NCBI GenBank assembly: GCA_028767165.1
Contig: JARACJ010000006.1
Coordinates: 124,001-188,000 of the forward strand
Source: Proteobacteria bacterium DTSAM18
GTDB lineage: Bacteria > Myxococcota_A > UBA796 > GCA-2862545
DNA: 64,000 bases
Reading direction: 5' to 3'
Position numbers and translations under genes: made by a program
The notes under the pieces: model-generated
Database searches by the model: none
Seen by the model: the letters and a program-made list of their open reading frames with translations, nothing else
Told to the model about the DNA's origin: nothing
In this document: piece by piece, positions 17,591-27,170 of the stretch
Position numbering within the stretch: the stretch's first letter is position 1
Layout: every line of letters begins with the position of its first letter

Positions 17591-19285
17591 ATGCTCGGAA
17601 GTACCATCATCATCGGCATCCTTGCCGCGTGCAGTCCACCCGACGACGACAGCGGCGACGGGCCCGACGGACCGCCCGTCACCAACGACACCCACGCCAT
17701 CGCCCACACCGGAGACACCTCGCCCTCCTGGGGTACCGGTGTCGTCGCCGCCACTGGCCTGCGTGACTCGGCGCTCGACGACACCCAGGACACCTTCCGG
17801 GGCGACCTGCCGGGTACGATCCCCGTCGACACCGACACGGACACCGCCCCGCCCGAGGACTCGGCGACCGTCTGTGGATACAACGAGATCAAGGACTGCA
17901 ACGACGTCTGCTACCCGTCCTACTACCTCGGCGACGGCTACTGCGACGACGGCGGCGCCTTCGCCAGTGACTTCGACTGCCCCATGTACCACGAGGACAT
18001 GGGCGACTGCAGCGACGACACGGGCGGCCCCGTCGGCGCGTCCTGCCCCCTCATGCTCACCTTCATCACCCAGTCCTGGGCGAGCGAGATCGGCTTCTCC
18101 ATCACCGACGCGGCGGGCAACGACGTCCTGTCCGCCGGTGCGGGCTTCCTGCCGAACAACCACGAGACCTACGAGTTCCCCATCTGGCTCGAGAGCGGCG
18201 AGTACACCTTCGAGATGACCGACAGCTTCGGCGACGGCTGGCACGGGGGCTACGTGGAGATCGTCGATCCCTTCACCAGCACGGTGCTCGGGGGCGGCAG
18301 CTCCGACGGAACCATCGGGTACGGCTACAGCGACACCTTCGCGTTCGACTTCACCTGCGACCCCACCGCCTCCATGTCGCCGGCCAGCTGCAGCATCGTG
18401 ACGCTCACGGTCGACACCCACAACATGGTGGGCGACTTCGCCGACGAGCTCGGGTGGGAGCTCCTCGACGAGCAGGGCAACCTCGTCGACGCCGCCGCCT
18501 ACGGCACCTACAACGAAGACACCAGCACCGAGACCTCCTGGGATCTCGCCGATGGGCTGTACACCTTTCGGATGATGGATTCCTTCCACAACGGCTGGGA
18601 CGGGGCCACGTACACCATCGAAGATGGCCGCAGCCTCACGCTTCGCGACGGCACGAAGACCACCCTCACCGAATCCCAGGACGTCATGTTCCAGGTGGCG
18701 TGCAACTCCACCTACCAGGTGCCGCCCGTCATCGTGAACTGCGATCAGCTCGACCTGCGGATCGTCGCGGACGTCGGTGCCAGCGGGATCGGGCTGTCCC
18801 TCCACGAGATCCACCAGGGAGAGGTCGGCGCTTTCGCCCCCGGGACCCTCGACGATCCGATCTGGGGCACCGACGTCTGGCTGTTCGACGAGCTCGATCC
18901 CGGATGGAACAGCCCGTGGACCACCACCGACTACACCGTGGTCCTCGTCGACCAACCGGCCGATGGATCCACCCCGGACGGCTGGGGCTCCAGCCGTGCG
19001 GAGCTGTACGACACCTTCACCGGCCAGGTGTACCGGACCTGGGGAAGTGGCACGTCCGGCGCGCTGAACGCCTACGAGTTCTCGCTGCTGTGCACCAACC
19101 AGATGGTGCCCCCCACGCCGGACACCTCCACCATCTGCACGGACGACGCCGAAGCCGACTGTGACGGTCTGTGCTGGCCCACGACCTACCTCGGGGACGG
19201 CTACTGCGACGACGGCGTGCAGTCTCCGGGCAACTTCGCCTGCGACGCGTTCGACTGGGACGACGGCGACTGCGAAGCGCCCTGA
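17591..19285 (+). CDS. Lipoprotein with two Notch (LNR)-like cysteine modules, copy A
   Basis: 564 residues. The start ATG lies after a GGAGGGAG RBS and gives a lipobox ending GILAAC. A long Asp/Thr linker follows. A first Cys-rich module (about 94-140) contains DCNDVCYPSYYLGDGYC and ends GDC; this spacing of six Cys with GDGYCD and DxGDC matches Lin-12/Notch repeats. Three beta-domains follow, with SFGDGWHGG, FHNGWDGATYTI and DYTVVLVDQPADG motifs, and a second LNR-like module closes the protein (CDGLCWPTTYLGDGYCDD). It is probably surface-exposed and calcium-binding. The next gene is a paralogue. Confidence 0.85.
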   Translation: MLGSTIIIGILAACSPPDDDSGDGPDGPPVTNDTHAIAHTGDTSPSWGTGVVAATGLRDSALDDTQDTFRGDLPGTIPVDTDTDTAPPEDSATVCGYNEIKDCNDVCYPSYYLGDGYCDDGGAFASDFDCPMYHEDMGDCSDDTGGPVGASCPLMLTFITQSWASEIGFSITDAAGNDVLSAGAGFLPNNHETYEFPIWLESGEYTFEMTDSFGDGWHGGYVEIVDPFTSTVLGGGSSDGTIGYGYSDTFAFDFTCDPTASMSPASCSIVTLTVDTHNMVGDFADELGWELLDEQGNLVDAAAYGTYNEDTSTETSWDLADGLYTFRMMDSFHNGWDGATYTIEDGRSLTLRDGTKTTLTESQDVMFQVACNSTYQVPPVIVNCDQLDLRIVADVGASGIGLSLHEIHQGEVGAFAPGTLDDPIWGTDVWLFDELDPGWNSPWTTTDYTVVLVDQPADGSTPDGWGSSRAELYDTFTGQVYRTWGSGTSGALNAYEFSLLCTNQMVPPTPDTSTICTDDAEADCDGLCWPTTYLGDGYCDDGVQSPGNFACDAFDWDDGDCEAP

Positions 19286-19652
19286 GGGCCACCACGACCG
19301 GATCCAGCGTTGCTTCAACAGGGTGCCGTCGCCCCGACCCGACCACGACGGCACGCGCGCGTCACACAGCGTGCCCCGTGTGCCCGTTCCCAGACACATC
19401 CTTGACGACGGGTCCACAAGCAGGGGAACACGCGAAAAATCTGGCTCCGCCGGGATGGATCCGGGAACGGGGTTCGACGGGGCGAATTTCCGGTGCAACT
19501 TTGTTGGCGGGTGCGGAATTCGTCAGGTACGCTTGCTGCGATTCGTAGTTTCCGCACCAGCGTGCCTGAACCACCCGAAGGTCGTTCACAACCATGGCAT
19601 GCCTGGGCACCCAAGAGATTCCACGTTGGGAGAGATCCCGCGGAGGTCCCGG
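19286..19652 (+). other. 367-bp spacer between the two LNR lipoprotein paralogues
   Basis: No coding-looking sequence seen. It begins with a weak terminator (19323-19354) and then holds the presumed promoter region of copy B. No confident promoter elements could be placed. Confidence 0.4.
19323..19354 (+). terminator. Possible terminator after LNR copy A
   Basis: A perfect 9-bp stem GTGCCGTCG/CGACGGCAC with a 14-nt loop, but no T-tract; could also be incidental. Confidence 0.4.
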
Positions 19653-21434
19653 ATGCGTAGCCTGCTGCCTGCCCTTCTTCTGGTCAGCTTCGCCTGCAGC
19701 GACAACGAGAACCCTGACGGTGAGGGCCCCATCCAGCCGCCCGAGGATGAGGAGACCGCTGTCGATCCCGGCCTCACCGGCGACACCGCCGTCACGTGGG
19801 ACACCGACCTCGTGAGCGACACCGCGCTCCGTGAGACCGGTGGCCTCAACGACACCAACGACACCTTCCGTGGCGTCATCCCCGGCACGCCCACCGGCGA
19901 CACCGCAGACACCAGCAACGACACCGGCCCCGACACCGACATCCCCCAGTGCGGCTTCGGTGAGGTGCTCGACTGCAACAACATCTGCTACCCCGAGTAC
20001 TACCTGGGCGACGGCTACTGCGACGACGGCATCCAGTTCCCCGCGGACTTCGCGTGCGACTACCACGCAAACGATCGCGGCGACTGCGACGACGGGTCCG
20101 ACACCGGTGTGTTCACCGGTGGCGACCTCTGCCCGTACATCCTGCGGTTCAACCCCACCAGCTCCTACTACCAGATGTCCTTCGATCTGCAGGAGCACAC
20201 CACCGGCAACTCGATCGTGTCCGCGAGCTCCGGCTTCCTGACCCAGTCCGGCGTGCAGGTCGACTTCCCCATCTGGCTGTACGACGGCACCTACGACATG
20301 TACATGTACGCCACCTGGAACAACTGGGGCGGCGGCACCTACACCCTGCTCGATGCCAACGGCACCGAGCTGTACACGGGCACCGCGGGCTTCGACGGCG
20401 ATGTGGACCAGTGGGAGCTCGACTGCGCCCCCGACACCGGTCCGGACGTCATCACCCAGTGCTCCGACATCTCCCTCACCATCAACACCTCCAGCATCGG
20501 CGAGGGCTCCCCGGCCACGTCCAAGAAGCTCTTCGCAGGTGAGATCCGGTGGGAGATCCTCGACGAGGACGGCAACATCGTCGATTCGGTCGAGTACGAC
20601 ACCTACGACTGGTCCGGCTCCACTCCGAGCATCAACGTCACCACCCACGACCTGAACCTCGAGGACGGCACGTACACCTTCCGCATGTACGACTCCTACG
20701 GCAACACCTGGGATGGCGCGACCTACCAGATCCTCGACGGCCGCAACCTGATCCTGTCCAACGGCTCGAAGAACTCCTCCGGTGGCGACTTCGGCACCGA
20801 GCACAGCGAAGACAAGCTCTTCACCGTGGCCTGCGACACCATCTACGTGCCCCCGCCGATCACCGTCGACTGCAACCAGCTCGACCTGCAGATCATCTCG
20901 AGCACCACCGGCGACGACATCGGCTTCGGTCTCTTCGCCGAGTTCCTGGGTCAGCTCATCGATGTCGACGCCGGCGACGTGCCCGCGGCAGCCTGGTCCT
21001 TCGACACCTACCAGATGAGCAGCGTCGAGCCCGGCTGGAGCCGCTCCGACTGGGTCACCGGTGACTACACCGTGCACCTCATCGACGCCCCGGCCGATGG
21101 CTCCACCCCCAACGGCTGGTCCGCCACCGGCGACCGCGTGCAGCTGTACAACATCTCCACCGGCGAAGTGTACCGCGAGTGGGGCGCAGGCTTCGACGGC
21201 GGCTTCACCACCGCCGAGTTCTCCCTGGTCTGCACCAACCTCATCGAGGAGGAGCCCGAGGAGAGCAACTCCGAGTGCACCGCAGGCACCATCGAGGACT
21301 GCGACGGCGTCTGCTGGCCCTCGTCCTACCTCGGCGATGACTTCTGCGACGACGGCGACCTCTTCGCACCCAACTTCTACTGCGACGAGCACGACTACGA
21401 CGACGGCGACTGTCCCCTCCCCGAGGAGACCTGA
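19653..21434 (+). CDS. Lipoprotein with two Notch (LNR)-like cysteine modules, copy B
   Basis: 593 residues, paralogous over its whole length to the preceding gene, with the same order of parts. There is a lipoprotein signal (LLLVSFAC), an Asp/Thr-rich linker and an LNR-like module (DCNNICYPEYYLGDGYC). Three beta-rich domains follow, including DSYGNTWDGATYQI and DYTVHLIDAPADGSTP. A C-terminal LNR-like module is present (CDGVCWPSSYLGDDFC). Start ATG at 19653 follows CGGAGG. The lipobox is slightly unusual (SFAC). The repeats and Cys pattern suggest rigid extracellular, calcium-dependent binding; no enzyme motif is seen. Confidence 0.85.
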   Translation: MRSLLPALLLVSFACSDNENPDGEGPIQPPEDEETAVDPGLTGDTAVTWDTDLVSDTALRETGGLNDTNDTFRGVIPGTPTGDTADTSNDTGPDTDIPQCGFGEVLDCNNICYPEYYLGDGYCDDGIQFPADFACDYHANDRGDCDDGSDTGVFTGGDLCPYILRFNPTSSYYQMSFDLQEHTTGNSIVSASSGFLTQSGVQVDFPIWLYDGTYDMYMYATWNNWGGGTYTLLDANGTELYTGTAGFDGDVDQWELDCAPDTGPDVITQCSDISLTINTSSIGEGSPATSKKLFAGEIRWEILDEDGNIVDSVEYDTYDWSGSTPSINVTTHDLNLEDGTYTFRMYDSYGNTWDGATYQILDGRNLILSNGSKNSSGGDFGTEHSEDKLFTVACDTIYVPPPITVDCNQLDLQIISSTTGDDIGFGLFAEFLGQLIDVDAGDVPAAAWSFDTYQMSSVEPGWSRSDWVTGDYTVHLIDAPADGSTPNGWSATGDRVQLYNISTGEVYREWGAGFDGGFTTAEFSLVCTNLIEEEPEESNSECTAGTIEDCDGVCWPSSYLGDDFCDDGDLFAPNFYCDEHDYDDGDCPLPEET

Positions 21435-21454
21435 TCCGTCCCGTCCGACCCACA

Positions 21455-21487
21455 AACGCCCCGGCGCCTCTCTGGCGCCGGGGCGTT
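21455..21487. terminator. Terminator between LNR copy B and convergent lipase
   Basis: Perfect 14-bp stem (AACGCCCCGGCGCC) with loop TCTCT, followed by CGTCGTCTT on the plus strand. It can terminate both convergent transcripts. Confidence 0.75.
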
Positions 21488-21564
21488 CGTCGTCTTGGGT
21501 CATGGGGTCCACGGTCACGTCGACCCATGGGGGCCATCGGCGCGGGTCCTCCGCGCCGAACGGC

Positions 21565-22500
21565 TCAGCGCGTCAGCACTTCCCCGACGAAGGCGAGGAT
21601 GTCCGCTGTGACCTCGTCCCGGTTGACGTCGTTGAGCAGCTCGTGGCGGCCGTCTGGATAGACCTTCAGGCGGGCCACCTTGACCCCGGCCTTCTTCAGG
21701 TTGTCGACCAGGGGCTCCGCCTGCTTCGCCCGGTTCGAGACCGGATCCTCGGCCCCCACCAGCACGAACACGGGCAGATCCGCCGGCAACCTCGAGAGTG
21801 CCTGCACATCACCGGCGATCTCGACGGCCGCCAGCAGGTCGATCCACAGCTGCGCGGACGACAGGCGCCCACAGAGCGGGTCGTCGATGTACCTGTCGAC
21901 CTCGGCCGGATCCCGGGACAGCCAGTCGAAGGACGTGCGGGCCGGCTTGAAGTGCCGGTTGAAGTCGCCGAAGCTCATCTTGTCCAGGAGCCACGAGCGG
22001 CCGCGGGGGCCGATGCGGCGCTTCTCCAGGCGGGCCGCCAGCGCCCCGGCGTGGCGGATCGGTCCGACCACACCCGTGACGCCGCTGAGGACCAGGACGT
22101 CGGGCACCTCGGGGCGCTGTACCGCGAGGTGGAGCGCCAGCGTGCTTCCCATGGAGTGTCCGAAGAGGATGACGGGCTTGCCATCGGCTATGCGGAGGGC
22201 CTCGTCCTGGACCATGGCCAGGTCGGCCACGACCTTGGAGAACCCATCGACGTCGGCCATGTGGCCAAGCTCGTCTTCGCTGTGCACGGACCGACCGTGT
22301 CCACGGTGGTCGCTCGCGATGACGGCATAGCCCGCGGAGGTGAGGGCTTCGGCGAACCGTCGGTACCGCAGGCAGTGTTCCGCGAGCCCATGGCAGAGCT
22401 GGAAGACCCCCTTGATGGGCGTATCGCCCTCCGGCCGCCAACGTACCGTGAACACGGGATGGTCGTCGGCCCCCCGGAGCAGCTCGGTCGATTCCTTCAT
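21565..22500 (-). CDS. Alpha/beta hydrolase, monoacylglycerol lipase/lysophospholipase-like
   Basis: 311 residues. The alpha/beta-hydrolase catalytic triad is complete: nucleophile S116 in GHSMGS, D252 in VGAEDPVS and H286 in PDGRHELLN. A conserved CHGLAEH supplies the oxyanion region. This arrangement matches the monoacylglycerol lipase/lysophospholipase (PldB-like) group. There is no signal peptide, so it is cytoplasmic or membrane-associated. The substrate is inferred only from family resemblance. Gene is convergent with the LNR lipoproteins. Confidence 0.88.
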   Translation of the reverse strand: MKESTELLRGADDHPVFTVRWRPEGDTPIKGVFQLCHGLAEHCLRYRRFAEALTSAGYAVIASDHRGHGRSVHSEDELGHMADVDGFSKVVADLAMVQDEALRIADGKPVILFGHSMGSTLALHLAVQRPEVPDVLVLSGVTGVVGPIRHAGALAARLEKRRIGPRGRSWLLDKMSFGDFNRHFKPARTSFDWLSRDPAEVDRYIDDPLCGRLSSAQLWIDLLAAVEIAGDVQALSRLPADLPVFVLVGAEDPVSNRAKQAEPLVDNLKKAGVKVARLKVYPDGRHELLNDVNRDEVTADILAFVGEVLTR

Positions 22501-22591
22501 GACCCCACCTCGTGCAGTGAAGTCCCGGCGTACACCAGGTACCGTGCGGAAGCAACCCTTCCCTCCGGCGATCCCATGCCGGAGAACACGA

Positions 22592-22623
22592 ACGCCCCCC
22601 CACCGGACACGGTGAGGGGGCGT
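22592..22623 (-). terminator. Terminator of the cytochrome c gene
   Basis: A 13-bp stem (ACGCCCCCCCACC with one mismatch) and GGACAC loop. Reading minus, it is followed by TCGTGTTCTCC and lies 41 bp after the stop. Confidence 0.65.
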
Positions 22624-22663
22624 CTGGCCCCACGAAGGGGACTCATGCGAAGCGGACGGGCTC

Positions 22664-23224
22664 TCAGCGAGCCGCCGCCACGTCTGCCGGGGAGCACATG
22701 CCGTAGTCGTTGCCCCAGGACATACGCTCGTAGGTGATCACGGCCGCGATCTCGAGGTCCGACAGGTTGGCCTGTGCGGGCATCACGCCGTTGTACTTGA
22801 CGCCACCGACGTCGATCTCACCCTGCAGGCCGTTGATGACGTAGCCGGCGTGCTTCTTGCAGTCGCCCATGAAGTCGCCCTGGCCCTTGAGCGGGGGGAA
22901 GCTCGGGGGCAGGCCCTCACCGTTGGCCTGGTGGCAGGTGGAGCAAGCCACACCGCCGCTGCCGCCCGTGAGGTACACCTTCTCACCGAGCTCCATGAGG
23001 GTCTTCATCTTCTCTTCGTCGCTCATGGCGTCGAAGTCACCACCAGCAGCCTCGCCGGCGGGCGCCTCAGCGGCCTCTTCGGTCTTCACGGGCTCCTCGG
23101 TGGTCGCGGCCTCTTCGGTCTTCGCGGGCTCGGCGGCCTTGTCTGCCTCGGGAGCGGGCTTGTCGCCGCCGCCACAGGCCATCATGAAGCCCATGAGCGC
23201 AGCCACAGAAACGAGCTTCTTCAT
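22664..23224 (-). CDS. Cytochrome c lipoprotein
   Basis: 186 residues. The start ATG at 23224 with GGAGAGGAGGAAG upstream gives a lipobox ending in Cys17 (GFMMAC). A Glu/Ala/Lys-rich linker spans ~20-65. A single haem c domain then follows: CSTCH (C94, C97, H98) and the distal axial M148 in GVMPAQ. The protein is a membrane-tethered periplasmic electron carrier. The longer open frame upstream has no signal peptide and was not used. Divergent from the S9 peptidase. Confidence 0.9.
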   Translation of the reverse strand: MKKLVSVAALMGFMMACGGGDKPAPEADKAAEPAKTEEAATTEEPVKTEEAAEAPAGEAAGGDFDAMSDEEKMKTLMELGEKVYLTGGSGGVACSTCHQANGEGLPPSFPPLKGQGDFMGDCKKHAGYVINGLQGEIDVGGVKYNGVMPAQANLSDLEIAAVITYERMSWGNDYGMCSPADVAAAR

Positions 23225-23402
23225 GCTTCCTCCTCTCCGGAATCTCTGCGGAGGTCGGGGGTGAACCGTAGTTGGGGTGCGGCACAATGACACACCTGCC
23301 AACTGTATTCTGGACCGACCAGATATTCCGTGACAAGTTTCCCAGGTACCCGTAGCCCATTGTCGATGTACACGCGATGAGATTTCCCTTGAGGTGCCTT
23401 CC

Positions 23403-25436
23403 ATGTTCGTGACGCTCCTGTCCGCCATGTCCGCTATGGCCGCTCCCTCCCACGACATCGTCCAGGAGGATCTGTTCACCCTCGACAGCGCCGGGGAGAT
23501 GTCGGTCTCCCGGGATGGTCGGTACACTGCGCTGGTGCGCCACCGCTGGCACAACGACACCGGCGAGGCCGAGCGGGAGCTGTGGCTGGTCGACAACCGC
23601 CGACGGACGTCCCAGCCGCTCACGTTCGGTATCGGCGACGTCGCACAGCCGGGCTGGTCCGAAGACGGTCTGTGGATCTACTTCACCAGCCACGACGACC
23701 AGAGCGAGCAGCGTCAGGTATTCCGCGTGCACCGCGAGCACGGCACCGTGCAACGCCTGACCTCCGTGGAGGAGGGGGTGAAGCAGGTGGCCTACGGGGA
23801 GTCCCTGTGGATCACCACCACCCACACCTCCCCCGTCGACGACGACTGGGCCCACCTGCGGGCGCGGCACGCCACGCCGATGTACGGCGCACACGAGCAG
23901 TCCCGCGCGAGCCTCCTGCGGGTCGACCTCTCCACCCTGCGCTGGGAAGAGGTCTACAGCACCGACCACCACCTCATGGACTTCGCCCCCGCCCCCAACG
24001 AGCGCAAGGTGGCCATGCTGGTGGCCCCCGACGCCGATCTGGTCACCCACGAGGGCTGGTCCGAGGTCGCCATCCTCGACGTCACCGACGGCTCCCTGGT
24101 GACCCTCGACGATGATCAGTGGCGGGAGCAGGCCCCGTCCCCCTACGGGTGGCTGCTGGGCCTGTCCTGGGCCTCCGACAGTCGCGCGCTGTCCTTCCGC
24201 ATCGACTTCGACGGCCACCCGGGCGACACCTACGTGGCGGAGCTGTCCGGCAGCGAGCCCGCAGTGTGGGAGGTCCCCCTTCCCGACGGCATGACCGCCG
24301 TGGGCGGCGCGATGGAGTGGGTGCCGGGCAAGCGCGAGCTCTGCCAGCTCGCCACCCACCACGCCCGCACCCGCGTGGTGTGCACCAATGGCCTGCGCGG
24401 GGCGTCCGTGGGTCCCCACCGTGCCTTCCCCGAGGGCGACGTGGTCGTGCGGCGCTTCGCGTTCTCCGAGGACGGCCGCGACGTCATCGCCAGTGTCGGT
24501 ACGCCCGACCGCTTCACGGACGTCTACCGCATGCCCGCCCGTGGTCACCTCGGTCCCGTGCAGCTCACCGACCTCAACCCGCACACCCGTGACTGGAAGC
24601 TTCCGAGCCTGCAGCTCGTGCAGTGGACCGCCCCCGATGGCACCCAGGTCGAGGGCCTGCTCGAGCTTCCCTACGGCTACACCGAGGAGCAGGGCCCGCT
24701 TCCCATGATCGTGCACCTGCACGGTGGCCCCACCGCCCACACGCGCTTCGCCCGGTCCTTCCGCGCCTACGGCCAGACCCTCTTCGCGGCCCGGGGCTAC
24801 GCCGTCTTCAGCCCGAACTACCGGGGCTCCACGGGCTACGGCGATACCTTCATCACCGACCTCGTGGGCCACGAGAACGACGTGGAGGTCAAGGACATCC
24901 TCGCCGGCGTCGACGCCATGGTGGAGCGCGGCATCGCCAACCCCGACAAGCTCGCGGTCATGGGCTGGTCCAACGGCGGCTACCTGACGAACGCCCTCAT
25001 CACCACGACCGATCGCTTCAAGGCGGCCTCGAGCGGTGCGGGCGTGTCCGAGATGACGATGCAGTGGGCGCTCGAGGACACCCCCGGCCACGTCATCAAC
25101 TTCATGGAGGGCCTGCCCTGGGACAAGCCGGAGGACTACATCCACAGCTCTCCGCTGCACCATGCGCACAAGGTCAGCACCCCCACCCTCTTCCATGTGG
25201 GTGAGTTCGACGAGCGTGTGCCGGCCGCCCACGCCCGGGCGTTCCACCGGGCACTGTCCATCTACCTGGGCCAGCAGACCGAGCTGCTCGTCTACCCGGG
25301 CATGGGCCACGGACTCCGCAAGAAGGAGCACCTGCTGGCCAAGATGGACTGGGACCACAACTGGTTCGACCACTGGCTGGAGCTCGACCAGGGCGACGCG
25401 TCGCCGGAGACGGTCGCCACACGCGAAGGCGAGTGA
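23403..25436 (+). CDS. S9 prolyl-oligopeptidase-family serine peptidase, secreted
   Basis: 677 residues. The start ATG at 23403 with GAGG upstream gives a short signal peptide (SAMSAMAAPSH); a GTG 9 nt earlier is the alternative. Residues ~20-410 form a seven-bladed beta-propeller (repeats such as LWLVDNRRR and EGVKQVAYGES). The C-terminal alpha/beta-hydrolase domain has the S9 triad: S523 in GWSNGGYL, D603 in FDERVP, H636 in GMGHGL. Similar to acylaminoacyl-peptidase-like S9C enzymes. It would act on oligopeptides in the periplasm or outside. Divergent from cytochrome c. Confidence 0.9.
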   Translation: MFVTLLSAMSAMAAPSHDIVQEDLFTLDSAGEMSVSRDGRYTALVRHRWHNDTGEAERELWLVDNRRRTSQPLTFGIGDVAQPGWSEDGLWIYFTSHDDQSEQRQVFRVHREHGTVQRLTSVEEGVKQVAYGESLWITTTHTSPVDDDWAHLRARHATPMYGAHEQSRASLLRVDLSTLRWEEVYSTDHHLMDFAPAPNERKVAMLVAPDADLVTHEGWSEVAILDVTDGSLVTLDDDQWREQAPSPYGWLLGLSWASDSRALSFRIDFDGHPGDTYVAELSGSEPAVWEVPLPDGMTAVGGAMEWVPGKRELCQLATHHARTRVVCTNGLRGASVGPHRAFPEGDVVVRRFAFSEDGRDVIASVGTPDRFTDVYRMPARGHLGPVQLTDLNPHTRDWKLPSLQLVQWTAPDGTQVEGLLELPYGYTEEQGPLPMIVHLHGGPTAHTRFARSFRAYGQTLFAARGYAVFSPNYRGSTGYGDTFITDLVGHENDVEVKDILAGVDAMVERGIANPDKLAVMGWSNGGYLTNALITTTDRFKAASSGAGVSEMTMQWALEDTPGHVINFMEGLPWDKPEDYIHSSPLHHAHKVSTPTLFHVGEFDERVPAAHARAFHRALSIYLGQQTELLVYPGMGHGLRKKEHLLAKMDWDHNWFDHWLELDQGDASPETVATREGE

Positions 25437-25456
25437 GTCCTTCCCCATCCCCACCG

Positions 25457-25480
25457 CGCCGCTCCCATCCGGGGGCGGCG
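25457..25480. terminator. Terminator between S9 peptidase and convergent PDZ gene
   Basis: CGCCGCTCCC/GGGGGCGGCG stem (10 bp, one G-T wobble) with loop ATCC, then TTGCGGGTCTT. It is placed between converging genes. Confidence 0.65.
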
Positions 25481-25496
25481 TTGCGGGTCTTGCGGC

Positions 25497-26411
25497 TCAG
25501 TCCGCGGTGGGCTTGCGCTCCGGCGTGAGGGTCAGGATGCGCTCCGCGCCCGGCGAGCCCTCCACCTTCAGGCCCAGCTCGATGGGGTGTCCCGAGGGAT
25601 ACTGCGCCAGGAGTGCCTGGGCGTGACCGGCATCGCGGACCTCGAAGGCACCGATCCGCACGATGACGTCGCCTTCCTGCAGACCGGCCCGATCCGCCAC
25701 GCTGCCATCGGAGACGAGTGCGATGCGTGCCCCGGGCTCGATGAACAGCTCGCCCGTGGGCAGCTTCTGCTCCACGTTCTCGAGCTTGCGGAAGCCCAGC
25801 CCCTGCCGATCGAACACGAGCCAGTTGGGCACGGCGAGCGTGCACGCGGGCTGCTCGCCCTGTGGTGCCTGGCAGCTGTACAGGTTGGAGGGCCCGAGGC
25901 GCTCCGAACCCGCCTGGAGCACCAACGCGTCGGTTCCCGGCTGACGGTACCAGCGGCGGGGGTCGTCCTCGGGCAGCACGGCGCCCTCGGCATCGACCCC
26001 GTGCAGACCGGGCCAGACCCGCTCGAGCTTGCCCGCGGGTGGATACAGCTCCAGCTCCATGAGTCGGCACGAAGGGTCACCCGTGGGGTCCACGCAGTAG
26101 AAGACCCGGTCCATGTCGCCTGCCACCCGGAGCCGCACCCAGGAGCTCTGGTCGGCGGGGTCGAGGGAGAGGATGTCGACGGAGGCACCGGGTCGCCAGG
26201 CATCGAAGAGGATCTGGGCGCAACGCTCCGCGTCGGCGAGGGGTGGACACCCCCACAGGGTGTCGCCACGGTCGTCGTGGTGGTGGATCACCCAGCCACC
26301 CTGCTCGAGCTGGGTGCCGAAGACGCGAAAGCCCGATCGCCCGGTGGCGACATCCTTGGGTCCACATGCTGTCAGCCACAACGCGGCGAGGGCGATGGCG
26401 CGTGCGCCCAT
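25497..26411 (-). CDS. PDZ-domain lipoprotein
   Basis: 304 residues. The lipoprotein signal ends in Cys16 (LWLTAC). The middle is beta-rich without known motif. Residues ~225-300 form a PDZ-like domain (GARIALVSDGSVADRAGLQEGDVIVRIGAFEV), the type found in proteases and scaffold proteins that grips C-terminal peptides; no catalytic domain is attached. Last gene of the deiminase-HEAT-PDZ cluster; separated by only 3 nt from the HEAT gene. It may hold a substrate or partner of the deiminase at the outer membrane. Confidence 0.8.
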   Translation of the reverse strand: MGARAIALAALWLTACGPKDVATGRSGFRVFGTQLEQGGWVIHHHDDRGDTLWGCPPLADAERCAQILFDAWRPGASVDILSLDPADQSSWVRLRVAGDMDRVFYCVDPTGDPSCRLMELELYPPAGKLERVWPGLHGVDAEGAVLPEDDPRRWYRQPGTDALVLQAGSERLGPSNLYSCQAPQGEQPACTLAVPNWLVFDRQGLGFRKLENVEQKLPTGELFIEPGARIALVSDGSVADRAGLQEGDVIVRIGAFEVRDAGHAQALLAQYPSGHPIELGLKVEGSPGAERILTLTPERKPTAD

Positions 26412-26414
26412 GGG

Positions 26415-27170
26415 TCAGTCCTCCAGCACCCATGATGCCACACGGACCACCTCCGCCGAAGGGTGGTCGCGGCGCTGGGCAGCCAGGCGAGCTGCGTCTT
26501 CGGCTCCCATGCGGAACAACGCGCGCAGTGCCTCCGCCTCCACACGGGGATCCGGGTGGGTCAGGTGGGGGCGCACCGAGGCCTCCAGGCTGCCCAGGCC
26601 GTGTCGCCCGGCGACCTTGAGCGCCTGCACCAGGACGTCCGGATCGGAATCCCCGAGCAGCCCACGCAACCAGGGAAGTGCCCGGCCGTCGCCTCCGTGG
26701 GTACGCAGGGCGAATGCGAGCGCCCAGCGGTCCGCAGGGTCTTCGCTGTCGAGCCAGGTGCGTGCCCAGGGCGCGAGGGTGTCGATGTCGACCCGCGCGC
26801 CCGCCTCGCGCAGGATGCCTTGCACGGCGTCGTCGGACGCGTCCTTCAGGCCCCGCTCCCACCAGTCGTCGAACCAGCCTGGGACCTCTCCTCGGATGTG
26901 CTGCCGCACCAGGCCTTCTGCACAGGCCTCACGCCGGTGGGAAGGCTCCCGCGGGTCGAGGGCGCAGACCGCGAGCAGTGGCGCGAGCTCGCCCTCACGA
27001 AGCGCGCCGACCGGCAGCCGCCAGGTACCCGGGCGGGTGGCGCGAACCGGCAGTGAGGCGAACAGGGCCACGGTGTCGGCCGATGCCGTGCCGGCCTCCC
27101 GCTGCCACGCCGGCTGCTCCTGGACGGGGGCGGCGAGTGCGGCCGTGAGGACCATCAGGATGGACATCAT
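26415..27170 (-). CDS. Secreted HEAT-repeat protein
   Basis: 251 residues. The ATG at 27170 is chosen: it gives a signal peptide (MMSILMVLTAALAAPVQ) and overlaps the deiminase stop by 4 nt (ATGA). The rest is helical: repeats such as ADRWALAFALRTHGGDGRAL, DPDVLVQALKVAGRHG and PDPRVEAEALRALFRMG are HEAT-type, usually protein-binding solenoids. A disulfide pair may be formed by the two Cys near residue 70-85. No enzyme motif. Translationally coupled to the deiminase, so it probably binds the same target or the deiminase. Confidence 0.8.
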   Translation of the reverse strand: MMSILMVLTAALAAPVQEQPAWQREAGTASADTVALFASLPVRATRPGTWRLPVGALREGELAPLLAVCALDPREPSHRREACAEGLVRQHIRGEVPGWFDDWWERGLKDASDDAVQGILREAGARVDIDTLAPWARTWLDSEDPADRWALAFALRTHGGDGRALPWLRGLLGDSDPDVLVQALKVAGRHGLGSLEASVRPHLTHPDPRVEAEALRALFRMGAEDAARLAAQRRDHPSAEVVRVASWVLED

